This document shows positions 1-6,188 of a stretch of 11,281 nucleotides of DNA, one piece after another (position 1 is the stretch's first letter; every line of letters begins with the position of its first letter). Source of the DNA: an uncultured bacterium (lineage in GTDB: Bacteria > Bacillota > Clostridia > Christensenellales > QALW01); the NCBI GenBank assembly GCA_905214315.1, contig CAJMLN010000057.1, positions 1 to 11,281 of the forward strand, written 5' to 3'. The position numbers were made by a program, and so were the translations under genes. The notes beneath the pieces are model-generated. The model searched no databases, was not told the origin of the DNA, and was given only the letters and a program-made list of their open reading frames with translations.

Positions 1-55
1 CAATAATCACCTTAAGTTTTTTGGATTCCTTAATTTTTGCCAGCAGCTCTTTCAT
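1..55 (-). CDS. spoIIIAG: Stage III sporulation protein AG, N-terminal fragment (runs off the left edge)
   Basis: Only 18 codons are visible, reading MKELLAKIKESKKLKVII. The ATG at 55-53 is preceded by AAGGAG (70-65) with 9 bases between, and that site overlaps the end of spoIIIAF. A short charged, lysine-rich cytoplasmic start leading into a hydrophobic run (VII at the edge) fits SpoIIIAG. In the family it is a single-pass membrane protein whose ring-forming domain lies between the mother cell and forespore membranes. The identification rests mainly on position, because the order spoIIIAA to spoIIIAH is conserved in spore formers. The rest of the gene and any spoIIIAH lie outside the window. 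Confidence 0.8.
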   Translation of the reverse strand, partial: MKELLAKIKESKKLKVII

Positions 56-61
56 TTCTTT

Positions 62-496
62 TTACTCCTTAATCCATATATTTTCTTTTTCAACGCCGTA
101 AATGGCGCTCAGCGTATTGCACAAATATTCCTTCATTGCAGCCTGCTGAGCCTTTTCCAGCAGCTTGCTGTCTGTAAGCGTAATACAAATCTCCTGTATT
201 TTCCCACTGCTTTGTGTAACGCTGACACGTGCATTTTCAAAGCCATATACACTTTGAACGGTTTTTTCCACCGCCTGGGTATAATCAAGAAAAAACTGTT
301 CGTTGCTCTCAAGGGAAAGCGAAACATCCGGCTTTAAATCAAAAACAGGCGAAATAATGCAGATACTTAAAATCAGCGCGCAGGCAAAGCGTGCATATTT
401 ACGAACGCTTCCTTCAGGAAGAATACAGTCCACAATCAGGGAGAGAATCGCAACCCCCGTAATAGATGTAATATAGCCTTTTATCCATTCCATCAT
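62..496 (-). CDS. spoIIIAF: Stage III sporulation protein AF
   Basis: This is a 144-residue membrane protein of the SpoIIIA complex, which links mother cell and forespore in the SpoIIIA-SpoIIQ channel and is needed for late forespore sigma-G activity. Two hydrophobic helices are visible near the N terminus (about residues 10-26 and 35-51). A soluble tail follows (about 55-144), ending in YGVEKENIWIKE; the family has this two-helix-plus-soluble-domain layout and a similar length. The ATG at 496 overlaps the spoIIIAE stop by four bases (ATGA). GGGGAG (511-506) precedes it with 9 bases between. A second ATG follows directly at 493 and is a less likely start. Translational coupling to spoIIIAE is inferred from the overlap. 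Confidence 0.93.
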   Translation of the reverse strand: MMEWIKGYITSITGVAILSLIVDCILPEGSVRKYARFACALILSICIISPVFDLKPDVSLSLESNEQFFLDYTQAVEKTVQSVYGFENARVSVTQSSGKIQEICITLTDSKLLEKAQQAAMKEYLCNTLSAIYGVEKENIWIKE

Positions 497-1602
497 AGCA
501 AACTGCTCCCCGCGCCGGCTAAAATTCCCAAATAAATAAAATAAAGTACGCCAACGCCGAATATTGCCGCCATAACCAGCTTAAGGCAGTCACAGACATT
601 TTTTACACAGCCGGTTACAAAACCATCGCTGAAAGGAGAAACACAGGCATTAAAACATTTTAGTAAAAGAATATACCCGCAAATATTAACTACCGGCAGT
701 AAAAGGATTCCTGCAATGACAATAATGCCGCTGATCCCCGCTGCACTTTTTAAAAAAATTCCGCTTGCCAACACCATGGTAAGGCTCTCGCTGACCGATC
801 CCCCGATAATCGGCACAGAGGAATTGATAGCATATTTTATACTTTTAATCGAAATACCGTCGCTCGCCCCGGCCACCATTCCCTGTATGGCAATCACTGC
901 CGAAAACACTGTAAATATCCCCCCCATCAGCCAAGAGGCAATACTTTTAAACATATCCGCCACGCCGCTGAGCTTACTGCCCGGAAGCACGCTGTTAACC
1001 GCTGCAATCGCACACGCTGCAAGAATCATCGGAAATATAATATGTGAAATCATGCCGATCAGCGTTGAAGACAGCATAGCCATCGAAGGCGCCATGGCAG
1101 TAGCGCTCCCCTGTGCACCGCAGGCTGCCAACAGGGTAATAACAGCCGGCATCAGCGTCTGGGAAAAAGCCGATATTCCATTCAGGCTCTCCCTCGCCCC
1201 CTGCATCCTGCTGAAAAACGATGTAAAGAGAACGATGCAGAAGATAATCCTTCCGCCAAGCAAGGCCATTTCTTCTGTTTTACCGCTTAATATTTTCAAA
1301 TTCTCAATTACCGAAAGCAGAATGGCTATACACAACAGAGAAGCCAAAGTCGGTATTGCCTGCCGGATTCCGGAAAAAAGAATTTGAAGAATATTTTCAA
1401 AGATATTGCTTCCATCCAGCTCCAGGCGATTTTCCAATATTGCCCGCAGCAGATCTTCAACACTGCCATAGGGATTATAATATTCCGTTTGTTTAAGACT
1501 GTCCTCCAGCGCCTGCGTATCAATACTTTCCGCATCATACGCAGCAAATGCAGTGACGCTGACAACAAGAAAAACAATTACAGTAAAAAGTATTTTTTTC
1601 AT
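493..1602 (-). CDS. spoIIIAE: Stage III sporulation protein AE
   Basis: This 369-residue polytopic membrane protein is the largest integral membrane part of the SpoIIIA complex in the mother-cell-derived engulfing membrane. The N terminus is a clear signal peptide: MKK, a hydrophobic core, then an AFA-A cleavage-like site near residues 18-21. An extracytoplasmic segment rich in L and E follows (about 22-75). After that come many hydrophobic helices (roughly from 80 to the C terminus), including glycine- and serine-rich ones around 150-310. Length and layout match the family. The ATG at 1602 overlaps the spoIIIAD stop by four bases. A GAGGA site (1611-1607) lies 4 bases upstream. A long ORF on the opposite strand inside this gene (716-1387) is a shadow. 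Confidence 0.95.
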   Translation of the reverse strand: MKKILFTVIVFLVVSVTAFAAYDAESIDTQALEDSLKQTEYYNPYGSVEDLLRAILENRLELDGSNIFENILQILFSGIRQAIPTLASLLCIAILLSVIENLKILSGKTEEMALLGGRIIFCIVLFTSFFSRMQGARESLNGISAFSQTLMPAVITLLAACGAQGSATAMAPSMAMLSSTLIGMISHIIFPMILAACAIAAVNSVLPGSKLSGVADMFKSIASWLMGGIFTVFSAVIAIQGMVAGASDGISIKSIKYAINSSVPIIGGSVSESLTMVLASGIFLKSAAGISGIIVIAGILLLPVVNICGYILLLKCFNACVSPFSDGFVTGCVKNVCDCLKLVMAAIFGVGVLYFIYLGILAGAGSSLL

Positions 1603-1985
1603 TCTATCCTCAACGCCAGCTCAAACAGCTGGTCAACATAGGGAATACACAGAATAAACACCGATATTTTCACTGCTGTTTCCAGCTTGTCTGCCAGGGA
1701 GTTTTCTCCGGCATCCCGGCAAAACTGTATCCCCCACTGTCCAATAAACGCAATTCCGCAGATTTTGATAATCGATGTAAGCCACTGCCCATTGATATTG
1801 GCTTTCTGTCCCCATGCGGTAATATGACTGACAACTGCCGTAACATCTCCGATAATATAAAAAAATAATATACATCCCGCGCATAGGGAGGCTATCAGAG
1901 CAAAATCCGGCATCTGCTTACGGATCATAGCCAAAATAAAGGCGCAGGCAATGCAAAACAGCAAAATAAGCAGAATGTTATCCAT
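1599..1985 (-). CDS. spoIIIAD: Stage III sporulation protein AD
   Basis: This is a 128-residue, very hydrophobic protein of the SpoIIIA complex, related to SpoIIIAC. Hydrophobic helices are visible at about residues 1-20, 27-50, 70-85 and 104-122. The central motif SIIKICGIAFIGQW is typical of this family. Its ATG at 1985 is two bases after the spoIIIAC stop. No Shine-Dalgarno-like purine run lies in the 20 bases upstream (1986-2005), so translation probably depends on ribosomes finishing spoIIIAC. The stop overlaps the spoIIIAE start by four bases. Confidence 0.94.
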   Translation of the reverse strand: MDNILLILLFCIACAFILAMIRKQMPDFALIASLCAGCILFFYIIGDVTAVVSHITAWGQKANINGQWLTSIIKICGIAFIGQWGIQFCRDAGENSLADKLETAVKISVFILCIPYVDQLFELALRIE

Positions 1986-1987
1986 AG

Positions 1988-2182
1988 TTAAAATTGAAAA
2001 ACGCTTTTTATCGTTGAGAAGAAATCGCCTACCATGTCCACAGCCATTAAAAGTACCACAATCAGCCCGGCAATTGTGGTTACCATGGCAATATCTTCTC
2101 TTCCCCAGCGTGTCAAAAGCTGGTTCAGCACCGTTACTAAAATCCCTATCGCCGCAATTTTAAAGATAATATCAATGCTCAT
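1988..2182 (-). CDS. spoIIIAC: Stage III sporulation protein AC
   Basis: This 64-residue protein consists almost entirely of two transmembrane helices (about residues 3-20 and 33-53), joined by a short loop containing RWGRED. This is the standard size and shape of SpoIIIAC, a small membrane subunit of the SpoIIIA complex. Its ATG at 2182 overlaps the spoIIIAB stop by four bases (ATGA). The bases upstream (TGGTTAT) do not make a good ribosome-binding site, so coupling to spoIIIAB is likely. The residue pattern KIAAIGILVTVLNQLL is characteristic of the family. Confidence 0.94.
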   Translation of the reverse strand: MSIDIIFKIAAIGILVTVLNQLLTRWGREDIAMVTTIAGLIVVLLMAVDMVGDFFSTIKSVFQF

Positions 2183-2670
2183 ATAACCAGTACCGCAGCA
2201 AATAAACCCAGAATCAGCGCAATAGACGGCGCCGTTTTTATTTTTCCGCGGTATTCCTCCTCCAATGATTTTCTGTATCTTTCCAGTTCCTCGCAGTTTT
2301 CTGCCAGCAAAAATGCAATTCCCTCAGCATCACTGCTATTTTCCGCAAATAAAAAATTTTCCTTCAACATTTCAAGGCAATTATGTTCCACCAAATTAGC
2401 GCTCTCATATTCCTCAAAAATATATGCCAGCCCCTTTTCCCGGTTTTTGCAGGCAAAGGCGCAAAAATTCCTTGCCGCACCTGTATTCACCGTTTTCAGA
2501 TACGTATAAATGTTTTTTCCCGAATATTTCACAGCGCTTTTCAACCCCGCCGTCAGCGCAATATAATCCTTTACCACACGGATTCTCTGTTTGATAATAA
2601 TCGAATATTCCATTCCCAGATACCAGGCACCCAAACAGATCAACCCCGCGCTTATTATCCTTAACAGCAT
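2179..2670 (-). CDS. spoIIIAB: Stage III sporulation protein AB
   Basis: This 163-residue protein has hydrophobic helices at both ends (about residues 4-20 and 149-163) around a mostly helical soluble middle. In family structures and models SpoIIIAB is a membrane-anchored helical protein resembling type II secretion GspF-like platform proteins, and it is thought to work with the SpoIIIAA ATPase. The start YLGMEYS, the central KSAVKYSG and the C-terminal hydrophobic tail fit the family. The ATG at 2670 lies inside the end of spoIIIAA (10-base overlap). GGGGAG precedes it with 9 bases between. Confidence 0.92.
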   Translation of the reverse strand: MLLRIISAGLICLGAWYLGMEYSIIIKQRIRVVKDYIALTAGLKSAVKYSGKNIYTYLKTVNTGAARNFCAFACKNREKGLAYIFEEYESANLVEHNCLEMLKENFLFAENSSDAEGIAFLLAENCEELERYRKSLEEEYRGKIKTAPSIALILGLFAAVLVI

Positions 2671-3569
2671 AGCGGAAAACTCCCCGTGCGTTTCATATTT
2701 TCTTCATAGACCCCGCTTACCGTTCCTGCACCGAAGGAATTATCCAGTAGAATATACCGTTCAAACGATATCCCCAACCGCTGAACCGTCCGCTCCGGCG
2801 AATTTCCGTGCGCGGTAGAGATAACAGCTACGCCTTCTGTCATTGCTTTTTTTACAGCTTCGGCGTCTCCTGCCGTTCCCAGCTCATCGGCAATAATCAC
2901 ATCCGGCCGGATAGAACGAATCATATTCTGTATAGCCGCGGCTTTGGGGCAGCCGCTGAAAATATCCGTGCGCTTGCCCACATCCAGGGTCGGAACACCG
3001 TCAATCATCGCGGCAATCTCCTCCCGTTCATCGGCAATCGCCACATTAAAGCCATCACCGGAAAGAAGGCGGGCAATATCCCGGAGCAGCGTCGTCTTTC
3101 CACAGCCCGGCGGAGAGATAATCAGGGTATGCACCGGGCGGTTATTTTCAAATAAATACTTATATACTTTATTTCCGCAGCCCTTGACCTGATGTGAAAT
3201 GCGCACACAAAAGGAAAAAACCGTATCGATATGCTTCATCTGCCCTTCCGCAAATGCAAATTCACCGCAAAAGCCCACCCGATTGCCCTCTACGGTAATA
3301 TAGCCCTGACGCTGTTTTTCCGTACAGCTGTACGGCGCGCCTTCGCATAAGCGCCGCCACATGGCCGCAGCTTCTGTTTTAGAAAAGACAATGCCGTCGC
3401 TTTTGCCTATGCCCCAATCACTGACGGCATATTCGCTGCCGGCAATATATAAATAAACGGGTCTTCCGATCCGCAGGCGAATTTCCGTAAGCTGTGACAG
3501 CTGACTGCTGCTGAGCCGCTCTACGGCATTTTTCACATACGGCGGAAGAATTTGTTTCAGCTTATCCAT
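2661..3569 (-). CDS. spoIIIAA: Stage III sporulation protein AA, secretion-type ATPase
   Basis: This is a 302-residue ATPase, the predicted motor of the SpoIIIA channel, resembling type II and type IV secretion ATPases. Visible motifs are a Walker A, PPGCGKTT (about residues 153-160), and a Walker B, VIIADE (224-229), followed by LGTAGDAEAV, plus STAHG (251-255). The N-terminal part includes TEIRLRIGRP (28-37), typical of the family. I chose the ATG at 3569 because AAGGAGGG (3584-3577) lies 7 bases before it. An in-frame upstream codon at 3614 would add CICFCC-type residues and start on the rnpB terminator tail, so I reject it. This is the first gene of the spoIIIA operon. Elsewhere the operon is transcribed in the mother cell by sigma-E. 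Confidence 0.96.
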   Translation of the reverse strand: MDKLKQILPPYVKNAVERLSSSQLSQLTEIRLRIGRPVYLYIAGSEYAVSDWGIGKSDGIVFSKTEAAAMWRRLCEGAPYSCTEKQRQGYITVEGNRVGFCGEFAFAEGQMKHIDTVFSFCVRISHQVKGCGNKVYKYLFENNRPVHTLIISPPGCGKTTLLRDIARLLSGDGFNVAIADEREEIAAMIDGVPTLDVGKRTDIFSGCPKAAAIQNMIRSIRPDVIIADELGTAGDAEAVKKAMTEGVAVISTAHGNSPERTVQRLGISFERYILLDNSFGAGTVSGVYEENMKRTGSFPLCC

Positions 3570-3576
3570 AAGTTGT

Positions 3577-3584
3577 CCCTCCTT
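3577..3584 (-). promoter_or_regulatory. Ribosome-binding site that fixes the spoIIIAA start
   Basis: AAGGAGGG matches the 16S rRNA anti-Shine-Dalgarno almost perfectly and ends 7 bases before the ATG at 3569. It rules in that start over the longer reading frame beginning at 3614. Confidence 0.85.
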
Positions 3585-3592
3585 ACAACAAA

Positions 3593-3621
3593 AGCATATG
3601 CACAACAATTCCAAAAAAGAA
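3593..3621 (-). promoter_or_regulatory. Possible sigma-E promoter of the spoIIIA operon
   Basis: On the minus strand CATATGCT (3600-3593) resembles the sigma-E -10 element CATACAnT. About 14 bases upstream lies a T-rich ATTCTTTT stretch (3622-3615) that is only a weak match to a sigma-E -35. A start point here would give a leader of about 20 bases before the AAGGAGGG site. The whole gap between the rnpB hairpin and spoIIIAA is only about 50 bases, so if spoIIIA has its own promoter it should be here. The -35 half is not convincing. Confidence 0.3.
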
Positions 3622-3651
3622 TAAGGAGAAATGAAAAATCATTTCTCCTTA
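3613..3651 (-). terminator. Intrinsic terminator of rnpB
   Basis: There is a 13-bp perfect stem, arms 3622-3634 and 3639-3651, closed by a four-base loop (3635-3638, TTTT on the minus strand). On the minus strand it is followed by TTCTTTTTT (3621-3613). It lies about 10 bases after the last conserved RNase P base pairs and about 45 bases before spoIIIAA. It therefore separates the RNA gene from the sporulation operon. The stem is only moderately GC-rich; its arms read AAGGAGAAATGA and the complement. Confidence 0.85.
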
Positions 3652-3659
3652 AAATTTAT

Positions 3660-4008
3660 GTTATTGAGACAGGTCTGTAAGCCGAGTTCTGTCTTAGATG
3701 ACCATCTATCTATCTTTTTCGTTACCGAAAAATTTAAGCGATTACATGGGAACCGGCGAGCAGCCGTTTAAGATGTTGATGTTCCTCTATCAATCTTGCT
3801 CCGGACGGGGTTTACAGGGCTGCAGTGTCGCCATAGCAGCCGGTGAGCTCTTACCTCGCCTTTCCACCCTTACCGGCAGAAGCCGGCGGTATATCTCTGT
3901 TGCACTTTCCTTGGAGTCGCCTCCACCGGACGTTATCCGGCGCCCTGCTCTGTGGAGCTCGGACTTTCCTCGTATTTTCACCGCGGTCATCCGGCCTGCT
4001 CAAAACAA
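3660..4008 (-). ncRNA. rnpB: RNase P RNA, bacterial type A
   Basis: This is the catalytic RNA of ribonuclease P, which removes 5' leaders from pre-tRNAs. Conserved blocks read on the minus strand are GAGGAAAGTCCGAGCTCC (about 3971-3954), GGAAAGTGCAACAGAGA (about 3909-3893), CGAGGTAAGAGCTCACC, GTAAACCCC with GGAGCAAGA (about 3815-3794), and GACAGAACTCGGCTTACAG (3693-3675). The ends pair as helix P1 (TTGAG near 4005-4001 with CTCAA near 3666-3662). A helix with a GTAA tetraloop fits P18 (about 3735-3710). The layout is ancestral type A, as expected for Clostridia. Two points are odd: the L15 loop reads UGU where GGU is usual, and the RNA starts about six bases after the zinc-ribbon gene's stop. 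Ends are approximate to a few bases. Confidence 0.96.
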
Positions 4009-4013
4009 ACAAA

Positions 4014-4712
4014 TTATTCTATGTACACAATACGGCCGCAGTTTTCACATTCACAATAGCCGTTTTTCGACGCATTGGAAACCGTAAAAGACGGCATTTC
4101 CATATGGCAGCCGCCGCACCGGCTATTTTGGATTGGCGCGGTGGGAACAATTTTATTTTTCTTTAAGGCCATGTATTTGTGTAAAAGCGCCGGTTCTACT
4201 GCTTCCTTTAACTTTTCACGTTCAGCTTTGCACGCATCAATTTCCGGTTTGGCAGCATCAAGCAGCTTTTCATATGCTTCTTTATTGATATTAAATTCTT
4301 CCCTTGCCTTGTTGGCCACCGCCGCATATTCATTGATCTTTTTTTCGTCCGTTTCTACAGCAATATTGATATCCTTTAATTGACTCTCCAGTTTTCGTAA
4401 AGAATTCAACAGTTTATCAATATCAGTCAACAATTTTTTAATTGCTTCCATGTCCTCCGGAGCATCCTGCACTCTGTCAATGGCGGCAAGCCCCGTCAGT
4501 TTTTCTACATCACGAGCAATTGCTATGACCTCTTTTTCAATTTTTTCTTTTCTGGCAATCAGCTTCTTTCTCTCGTCAACCGCCAGTTCGTAGCGCTGCT
4601 TCATTACCGTAGCTTTTTTCCGTTCAGCGCTCCCCTTTACGGCTTTCTCTGCTGAATCCACAGCCAGATCTGCCTGCTGATATGCTAAAAGATTTTTTAT
4701 CTGTTCCGTCAT
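4014..4712 (-). CDS. C4-type zinc-ribbon coiled-coil protein (COG1579 family)
   Basis: This 232-residue protein has two parts. Residues about 5-180 are a long, highly charged, lysine- and glutamate-rich coiled coil. The C terminus (about 196-232) is a zinc ribbon with CGGC (Cys199, Cys202) and CECENC (Cys220, Cys222, Cys225), followed by GRIVY. This is the layout of the widespread COG1579 family, which resembles nucleic-acid-binding zinc ribbons but has no agreed function in Clostridia. The ATG at 4712 overlaps the NIF3 gene's stop by four bases. AAGGAGG, embedded in the last NIF3 codons, precedes it with 9 bases between. The trmK-NIF3-zinc-ribbon order recurs in Bacillota and suggests, without proving, a shared role. 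Confidence 0.9.
   Translation of the reverse strand: MTEQIKNLLAYQQADLAVDSAEKAVKGSAERKKATVMKQRYELAVDERKKLIARKEKIEKEVIAIARDVEKLTGLAAIDRVQDAPEDMEAIKKLLTDIDKLLNSLRKLESQLKDINIAVETDEKKINEYAAVANKAREEFNINKEAYEKLLDAAKPEIDACKAEREKLKEAVEPALLHKYMALKKNKIVPTAPIQNSRCGGCHMEMPSFTVSNASKNGYCECENCGRIVYIE
4016..4021 (-). promoter_or_regulatory. Possible -10 element for rnpB inside the upstream gene
   Basis: TAGAAT on the minus strand (4021-4016) matches four to five positions of the sigma-A -10 and would place the start at about 4010, just before helix P1. I see no good -35 at the right spacing (AAACTG at 17 bases). The RNA may instead come from the operon transcript by processing. Confidence 0.25.
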
Positions 4713-5527
4713 GTATTGAATCCTCCTTCATCATCAAACGGATCGGTACGGATTTCTGATGCAAAAACCATACCTGTATATTGTAACACATCCAGCTGTT
4801 TTTGTAAATACCGTGCAAAAGCCCGTACTGCAGGCCACTCCGTATAAAAATGGCCGGCGGTAATAAAGGAAATATGCCGGCGCTTTAATTCCAATGCCGT
4901 ATGATATTTTATTTCCCCGGTAAGAAAAACGTCTGCGCCCGCAAGTGCAGCGTCAAAAGCAAATTCCTCGCCCGCACCGGTACTGAGCGCAATTTTTTCA
5001 AAAACCTTCCCATTTAATCCGCCGTATGAAAGTTTTGGCGCGCCGATTGCCCTCTTGATATATGCAAGCAGCCGTTCCGCTTCCATTTTCTCCGGCAGTC
5101 GGCCAATTCTTGCACAGGCAACAGCTTCCCCGTCAATTTCACGCGGAGCAAGCAAGGCGGTATTTTGCAAATCCAACGCCTCGCAAAGCGCGTCGTTTAC
5201 ACCGCCCGGTGCCACATCCAGAGACGTATGCGCGCAATAAAGCGCAATGTTATTTTGATACAGCAGCGAAAGCATCTTTCCCTCATAGGTATCTGCCGCC
5301 GCAGTGCGGATAGGCTTAAAAATAAGCGGATGATGCGAAACAATCAACCCGCAGCCCTTGGCCTTAGCTTCAAGGATCACCTCTTCCGTCACATCCAGCG
5401 TCACCAAAATACGAGCCGTTTCCGCCGCAAGGCTTCCCGCCGCAAAGCCGCAGTTATCCCATTCATAAGCATACGCCGGCTTAGCCAGCTGCTCAATGAT
5501 TTTTACAATATCAAAAATGCGGGGCAT
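4709..5527 (-). CDS. NIF3-family dinuclear metal-binding protein (YqfO-like)
   Basis: This 272-residue protein is of the NIF3/YqfO family, often labelled GTP cyclohydrolase 1 type 2. Metal-site motifs are visible in family order: SHHPLIF (His65, His66), CAHTSLDVAPGGVNDAL (His100, Asp104), and GHFYTE (His226, Glu230). WDNCGF near residues 23-28 is the usual N-terminal signature. The length matches the short form; Bacillus YqfO has about 100 extra residues from an inserted domain that is absent here. Cellular function is unsettled in the family. The ATG at 5527 overlaps the end of trmK by 17 bases, with GGGAGG 9 bases upstream. The stop overlaps the next gene by four bases. Confidence 0.93.
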   Translation of the reverse strand: MPRIFDIVKIIEQLAKPAYAYEWDNCGFAAGSLAAETARILVTLDVTEEVILEAKAKGCGLIVSHHPLIFKPIRTAAADTYEGKMLSLLYQNNIALYCAHTSLDVAPGGVNDALCEALDLQNTALLAPREIDGEAVACARIGRLPEKMEAERLLAYIKRAIGAPKLSYGGLNGKVFEKIALSTGAGEEFAFDAALAGADVFLTGEIKYHTALELKRRHISFITAGHFYTEWPAVRAFARYLQKQLDVLQYTGMVFASEIRTDPFDDEGGFNT

Positions 5528-6188
5528 CGTTAAGAACCTCCCGAATCGTTTGCATTTGCGCAGTCAGCTCCCTGACCCGCCGGCGGGCCGTTTCACTGTC
5601 AGACCGCTCCGCCGCGCTGACGGCATTTTTCAGCACCTTAAGACGATGCTGAAAAAAAGCGACCGCGTTTTTATCCATAATCAGCGTGCCCGGCCGCGGC
5701 AAAAAAAAGTCAAAAGGCGCCATTTTTCCCGGCAAAGCCCGGAGGATTTCATAAAAACGATTATTTTCCCTTACAATAATTTCTTTCTCAATAAAAAACT
5801 CATTCTCCTGCAGAGCCCGGAACAATACGGCCGAATCCTTCATCGGCTGCAGAACCAGCTTTGTCTTTGCCAGCGGATGGGCAATGATCCGTGCAATCAC
5901 GTCTCCTCCCATTCCGGCTATGACGGCCGCCGAAGGCGTATCGGCAAGCCCGGAAAAGCCGTCGCAAACCAGAAATTCCATCTCCGTTTTTTCCTTTTGC
6001 GCCAGTTGCCTTGCTTTGTGCAGGGAAGCGGCCGAAATATCCGTGGCAATCACACGCCGCGCAGCTCCGCTTTGCGCAAGATAGACGCTTAAAATACCAT
6101 GATCACAGCCGATATCCGCTACCGTTTCATTTTTCCCCAGCAGCTCCGTTATCGCTTTTTGCCGCGGCGTCAGCCGGAAATTACTCAA
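5511..6188 (-). CDS. trmK: tRNA (adenine-22-N1)-methyltransferase TrmK
   Basis: This 225-residue SAM-dependent methyltransferase belongs to the TrmK/YqfN family, which makes m1A22 in the D-loop region of tRNA. The SAM-binding motif VADIGCDHGILSVYLA starts at residue 23, and the acidic end of strand 2 is ATDIS (Asp50). CDGF (75-78), IAGMGGDVIARII (90-102) and LQPM are family signatures. The C-terminal third is helical and charged, as in TrmK. The start is TTG at 6188: the codon four places upstream in frame is TAA, AAGGG (6199-6195) is spaced 6 bases away, and the next in-frame ATG is at residue 70, inside the fold. It overlaps the end of rpoD by eight bases. Confidence 0.93.
   Translation of the reverse strand: MSNFRLTPRQKAITELLGKNETVADIGCDHGILSVYLAQSGAARRVIATDISAASLHKARQLAQKEKTEMEFLVCDGFSGLADTPSAAVIAGMGGDVIARIIAHPLAKTKLVLQPMKDSAVLFRALQENEFFIEKEIIVRENNRFYEILRALPGKMAPFDFFLPRPGTLIMDKNAVAFFQHRLKVLKNAVSAAERSDSETARRRVRELTAQMQTIREVLNDAPHF

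Noticed and set aside
716..1387. A 223-codon open frame on the plus strand inside spoIIIAE
   Set aside because: It lies wholly antisense to a well-recognised gene and has no recognisable domain. Such frames arise from the base composition of the opposite strand.
3698..4087. A 129-codon open frame on the plus strand across the RNase P region
   Set aside because: It is antisense to conserved rnpB structure and continues into the zinc-ribbon gene's complement. It has no family resemblance.
5496..6092. A 198-codon plus-strand open frame opposite trmK
   Set aside because: It is a shadow of trmK, and its basic, low-complexity composition reflects the complementary codons.
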